64,000 nt of DNA from Selaginella tamariscina (taxonomy: Eukaryota; Streptophyta; Lycopodiopsida; Selaginellales; Selaginellaceae): the NCBI GenBank assembly GCA_003024785.1, contig PUQB01000170.1, positions 272,545-336,544 of the forward strand, read 5' to 3'. Below the pieces are notes generated by a model. That model was given only the letters and a program-made list of their open reading frames with translations, made no database searches and was not told the origin of the DNA. The translations under genes were made by a program, and so were the position numbers. This document shows positions 60,001-64,000 of this stretch, piece after piece (positions within the stretch are counted from its first letter, which is position 1; the number at the start of each line of letters is the position of its first letter).

Positions 60001-63000
60001 GGACCAGCTTAACCACTCTAAAGGCCGCTCAGCAAGTCTGCTGTCTGAAGGCAGACGTCCACGCCTATAAAGAGGCTCTTGAAAGAAAGGTATTGTATAA
60101 TATGCGTGCGTCTGTGTATATGAGTATGTATACATTCCTAAATAAAATTTAACTTTACTTTGACAGATAGCTGAAAAACAAGAGCCTTTCAAAGAAGGTT
60201 GCAAACCAAGCTATTGACGTGGATAATCTGAAACAAGAGGTGAATATATAGCAAAATATTAGTAATAGTGTAGTATTTCTTAAATTTTTAGATGCTAGTT
60301 GTACTGTATATTTCAGATGTATATTCTAATGCTGTTTATTCTAGATTAAGACGCTGAAAGAAAGTGAGCAAGAGCTTAAACTTATACTTGACATGTATGG
60401 AAAAGAAAGCGTTGAAACGAGGTGAGTATATATGTAATTTGCACTAAGTTTACATACAGACGGTACAGATTAATATCTATCTATACATTATATATTTGTT
60501 TATTCATCTATATCAAACACACACACACACACACACACACAGAGAAGTCAGCATGAAATATAATGTTTTTATGCTCGTTTCAGGGACGTGCAGGAGTTAC
60601 AGCAGTCAGAATGTAGAGCTCGGGCACAAGTTCAACGTTTGAAAGAAGCTCTAGACGAACACGGTCTTGAGTTACGTGTGAAGGCTGCAAAATGAGGCTG
60701 AAGCCGCGTGCCAGCAAAGGCTTGCGGCTGCTGAAGCCGAAATTGCCGATCTAAGACAACGTCTGGACGAATATAACAGGTACATATAGACACAAGTCAT
60801 ATCTTACGACATAATACATCTCTGGGTTGTATTCACACTAAGAGACGTACTTAGGATAACCATATGCACGATTTCATGAATAATAAAATGCACACATATA
60901 TGGATGCTAAAGTACCTATGTAGGGATAAAATGGAGTTGTTAGAGACTATCAAGGTAAAGAATGAGGAGGTGAGGCATATATTGCGGAGATTGAGGTATG
61001 TATCTCATAATATAAGCTCCATGTTAAATTTAAGTTTGTAATCTTTTAACTAGCTTTTAAATTTAAAACGGTACATGTATATTTACTATGGTACTAGTAA
61101 TTTTACATTCATACTACATAATATATTTACTATGACTGCTGGTATTTTTGTGCTTGTGTTCCAGACTATTGGTCAAGCCTACGAGGAGATGCAAACCAAA
61201 ATCGAGACTGTTGCATCTAATCTCCGAAAGAGACGATTTTAATACGAAAGTGAGTTATCTATCTATCTATCTATATATTTGTCTGTTTACAATATAAGTG
61301 TACATATGTACACCAACAACGATTGACGTGTGAATTTGTTACAGCTTGTGGCGGAAAACCTGAAAGCGAAGCAAGCGAATACGTCCCTCGTTGGAGAGGT
61401 GCAGTTGTACTCCACGAAAATGCAACATGCAAATTCGCTGCGGACGTGCAAAAACAAAGATGCACCCGTTTGGAGGAGCAGGTGTGTATAAGAAGGATTA
61501 ATACATATACGTATTTCTAGATGAGAGGCAAATGATTGATATGGAATAGAACACAGTCGTATGGGTTGTTTGTCTTGGATAAGGCACATGTCGCTAATAA
61601 ACTATTTTAATATGTCAGATCAGGACGCATCTAGAGCAACTGAGCAGGGCAGCTGAAGGTAAGTGTATTATTTGTTTAACTACACTACTTAATTTACTTT
61701 ATCTTCATATTTCTAACAGTAGCTTTGCATACCTTCATATCTCTAACAGTAGCTTTGCATACCTTCATATTTATCCATTTGCTATACAAGAATGCAATAT
61801 GTTAACTATGATGAATGCTGTTTACAGAGGCGAGACAACATGCGTCAGCATTGGAAGCTGCTAAGCGAAGAGCTGCAGAAGGCGAAAGGGATGCTCTTTC
61901 ATTGAAGTCTGCTCTTGAGGCCTCTGATAAGGAATTCCAGGAGCGCCTTAAGAAAGCTGGAGAGGCTCAATTAGCTCTAGAGAAGGAGAAGTAAGTCAAT
62001 ATTTATGATATGTATCGACTAGTAGAAAATCTACATATGCATGTGACTTATTTAAAGAACAAAATATATCGTAATTTTAAGGGTATCGTGGATATAACCC
62101 TCGCTATTTTAGTTTTCTTGTTAGATGTATGTATATACACACGGCGATAATCATTATTTATGCAGATAATTGAATTGTCATTATGTATTATAGGTTTGAG
62201 AAAAGGAGGCTTGAAGAGGAGGTAACAGTTACTCGGAACAAGCTTGCTCGGAATGGCGGGTCACAGGAGGTGGAGAAGTTGCAGGAAGAAGTTAAGAGAT
62301 ACAGGACTCTCCTAAGGTGTGGAGTTTGCCATGACCGCCAGAAAGAGGTAACGTAAATTCACTGTAGGATTCTCCTATTATAGTGCACACACATATATGG
62401 AGTGTGCGTGTATAATCTTATGCTGCATATATACATTTCAACAGTATGTTACATTCACTATAGAATATGGGCATAGTAGTGTAAAGCAAGTCGCACAAAA
62501 AAGTATATAATTGAGGTTTCATAGTTTGTCTGCCATTTCCTTCAGTTTTTAATATAATATGTTGTTATTACGTACATACGATGAGCCTGAAGCCGTATGG
62601 GTTATATATTTGTAACACCTATACGTTGACGCAATTAGTGTAATATAGGAAATCAATACATCTTAGTGTAATATATTAGCTTAATATGTGGATATATAAT
62701 TTACGTAAAGCTTGCAATACAACTGTAACGCAATAGTATTATGCAAAAAATCATATGTATATATACACACGTTAACAGATGCATCCGCATAGTAATGTTC
62801 GTTATGTATGTGTGCTTTGTCCGCGTATACATAGCAAAACAAGGACATGTGATGCATGTATGCATATGTGTGTGGTTTATATATGTATGTATTACTAACT
62901 TAAGGGATTCCCACAACTATGAAGATACATATATATCATATATATTTGTACATAGAGTGAGAATGGTGTGTGCACTTGTGTATCTTTATAGTTTTTTGTA

Positions 63001-63255
63001 AAACGTATACAGAATATAGGGTGTGTGCGTGTGGATACACATACTTACATGCATCTACATACATCTATGTATACATACGTATACGTACACATAATATTCA
63101 TTAACATTATGATTTTACAGGTGGCAATTGCGAAATGCTTTCACCTATTCTGTAGCCCATGCATACAGAAGAATTTAGAGACACGGCACAGGAAATGCCC
63201 GGCTTGTGGGTTAGGGTTTGGGCAGAGTGACGTGCGGCGGCCGGTCTACATATGA
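57095..63255 (+). CDS. HUB/BRE1-type histone H2B E3 ubiquitin ligase
   Basis: About twenty exons run from 57095-57121 (MVPGAEDKK) through 57176-57337 (LHYQNQKLVQQLEVLK) and a long coiled-coil middle. One exon is 60345-60421 (SEQELKLILDMYGKES). The coiled coil ends with 61828-61990 and 62194-62347, and the RING exon is 63121-63255. The RING reads RCGVCHDRQKE, KCFHLFCSPC, RHRKCPACG, a complete C3HC4 set, followed by GFGQSDVR. These match plant HUB1/HUB2, which monoubiquitinate H2B in the nucleus and act on transcription, flowering and dormancy. At least seven exons show one-base departures from the conserved frame, many in A or G runs (for example near 60022, 60174 and 60690). Exon 8 seems to use a CAGAG acceptor. 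The gene is head to head with eIF3m. Confidence 0.93.
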
Positions 63256-64000
63256 AACGTGACGTGTCTGGTATGTATTCTTTTGCCTCGTTCACACACG
63301 CAAGGTAGAGTACAAAGAGTGAAAGAGGCCTGTACAACGCACTCTTCTTTTTTATTTATTTGATTTCTTAATGTTTTTTTTTCTTTGAATAGATTAGTTA
63401 GTTTAATTTATTTAGATTGTTCGTTTCATTTTCTTCAAAGTAACTTCCTTTGTTGCTGGAGGAGATTTTGGGTTTTACTGACTTGAATATAAAGCCCTGT
63501 GTATAGTTGCAATCACACTAGCTTGTTGTATGCATGTGTGTGTGTGTGTGTGCGTGTGTGTTTGTGAGTGCATACTGGTCCCCACTAAAGAGCGCATGTC
63601 ATATATTCGACAATAGAAAGAGGCAGACAAGAGGTGCTGTGACTAGGACATGTGGCTTTGTTTCTTTTACTAATTTAGCAGTTTATATTATTAAATTTAA
63701 ATAAAACACTTTACCTACACCATCTCCCCCATTAAAATCTCTCCCCCTTTTGCCCTTGTGTCTCAGTTCTATTGATTCCCCTTTTCCCCTTATTTCACGA
63801 TATGTCTCAGTTCGTTGTCACGCTGCTTGTTGCTGCGTTTTATTACGTGTGTGCGAGTGTGTAGATTCACAGGGCGTGGGCGTGGGCGTGGATGGGAATT
63901 TCTCGCAGAGATGGGATCACAACTACTCGTGCATATTCGACACAAGCAGGAGCTTTACATACCCCACATCGCATATGTCACATACTTCAACATAACATAC
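63256..64000. other. 3' flank of HUB gene
   Basis: No gene is supported. A (TG)n tract lies at 63536-63561. Pyrimidine-rich sequence (63721-63800) and a GGGCGTGGGCGTGG repeat (about 63870-63890) lie further on. Confidence 0.5.

Overview
This window is nuclear DNA of a land plant. The evidence is PLS-class PPR genes, AP2/DREB, NAC and SBP transcription factors, a plant-type GH17 glucanase with an X8 domain, a HUB/BRE1 ubiquitin ligase, TTTAGGG-type telo-boxes, and short introns full of CA/TA/CT microsatellites. The large PPR family and generally AT-rich DNA would suit a non-seed vascular plant (lycophyte or fern), but that placement is inference.

Layout. 0-1 kb holds relics: a Ty3-like gag fragment and an F-box/kelch-like remnant. 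2.7-9.0 kb is a tandem cluster of three PPR genes; the second carries an OSB-type PDF motif ahead of its PPR array, and the third has an intron made almost wholly of microsatellite. 9-13 kb is an AT-rich desert. 14.4-20.1 kb is gene-dense: a DREB-type AP2 gene, mitochondrial enoyl-CoA hydratase 2, NAA10 (all +), then a convergent GH17 glucanase (-). 21.2-26.0 kb is a broken Ty3/gypsy element with both LTRs (-). 26.3-27.8 kb has a plant membrane protein (+) and a convergent PADRE/DUF4228 gene (-). 28-41.4 kb is a graveyard of LTRs, tandem duplications, a foldback element and unidentified coding-like relics. 44.1-46.5 kb (-) holds the most unusual locus: HSA-domain exons of EAF1 type, then seven small related exons, then a complete SBP zinc-finger domain, with reading phases that agree except at one exon end. 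47.6-48.9 kb is a NAM/CUC-type NAC gene (-). 53.5-56.4 kb is eIF3m (-), head to head with a HUB-type histone H2B E3 ligase (57.1-63.3 kb, +).

Several conserved single-copy genes (eIF3m, enoyl-CoA hydratase, HUB, NAA10's neighbours) depart from an intact frame by single bases, mostly in or beside homopolymer runs. In eIF3m one extra G restores an exact 410-residue frame over ten exons. The simplest reading is uncorrected long-read indels, so frame breaks in the PPR, DREB and SBP genes should not be taken as proof of pseudogenes.

Functional themes are organelle RNA processing (PPR), translation and N-terminal acetylation (eIF3m, NAA10), chromatin (HUB, HSA) and development (NAC, SBP, DREB). 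Nothing suggests an operon-like joint function; the eIF3m/HUB pair probably shares a bidirectional promoter.
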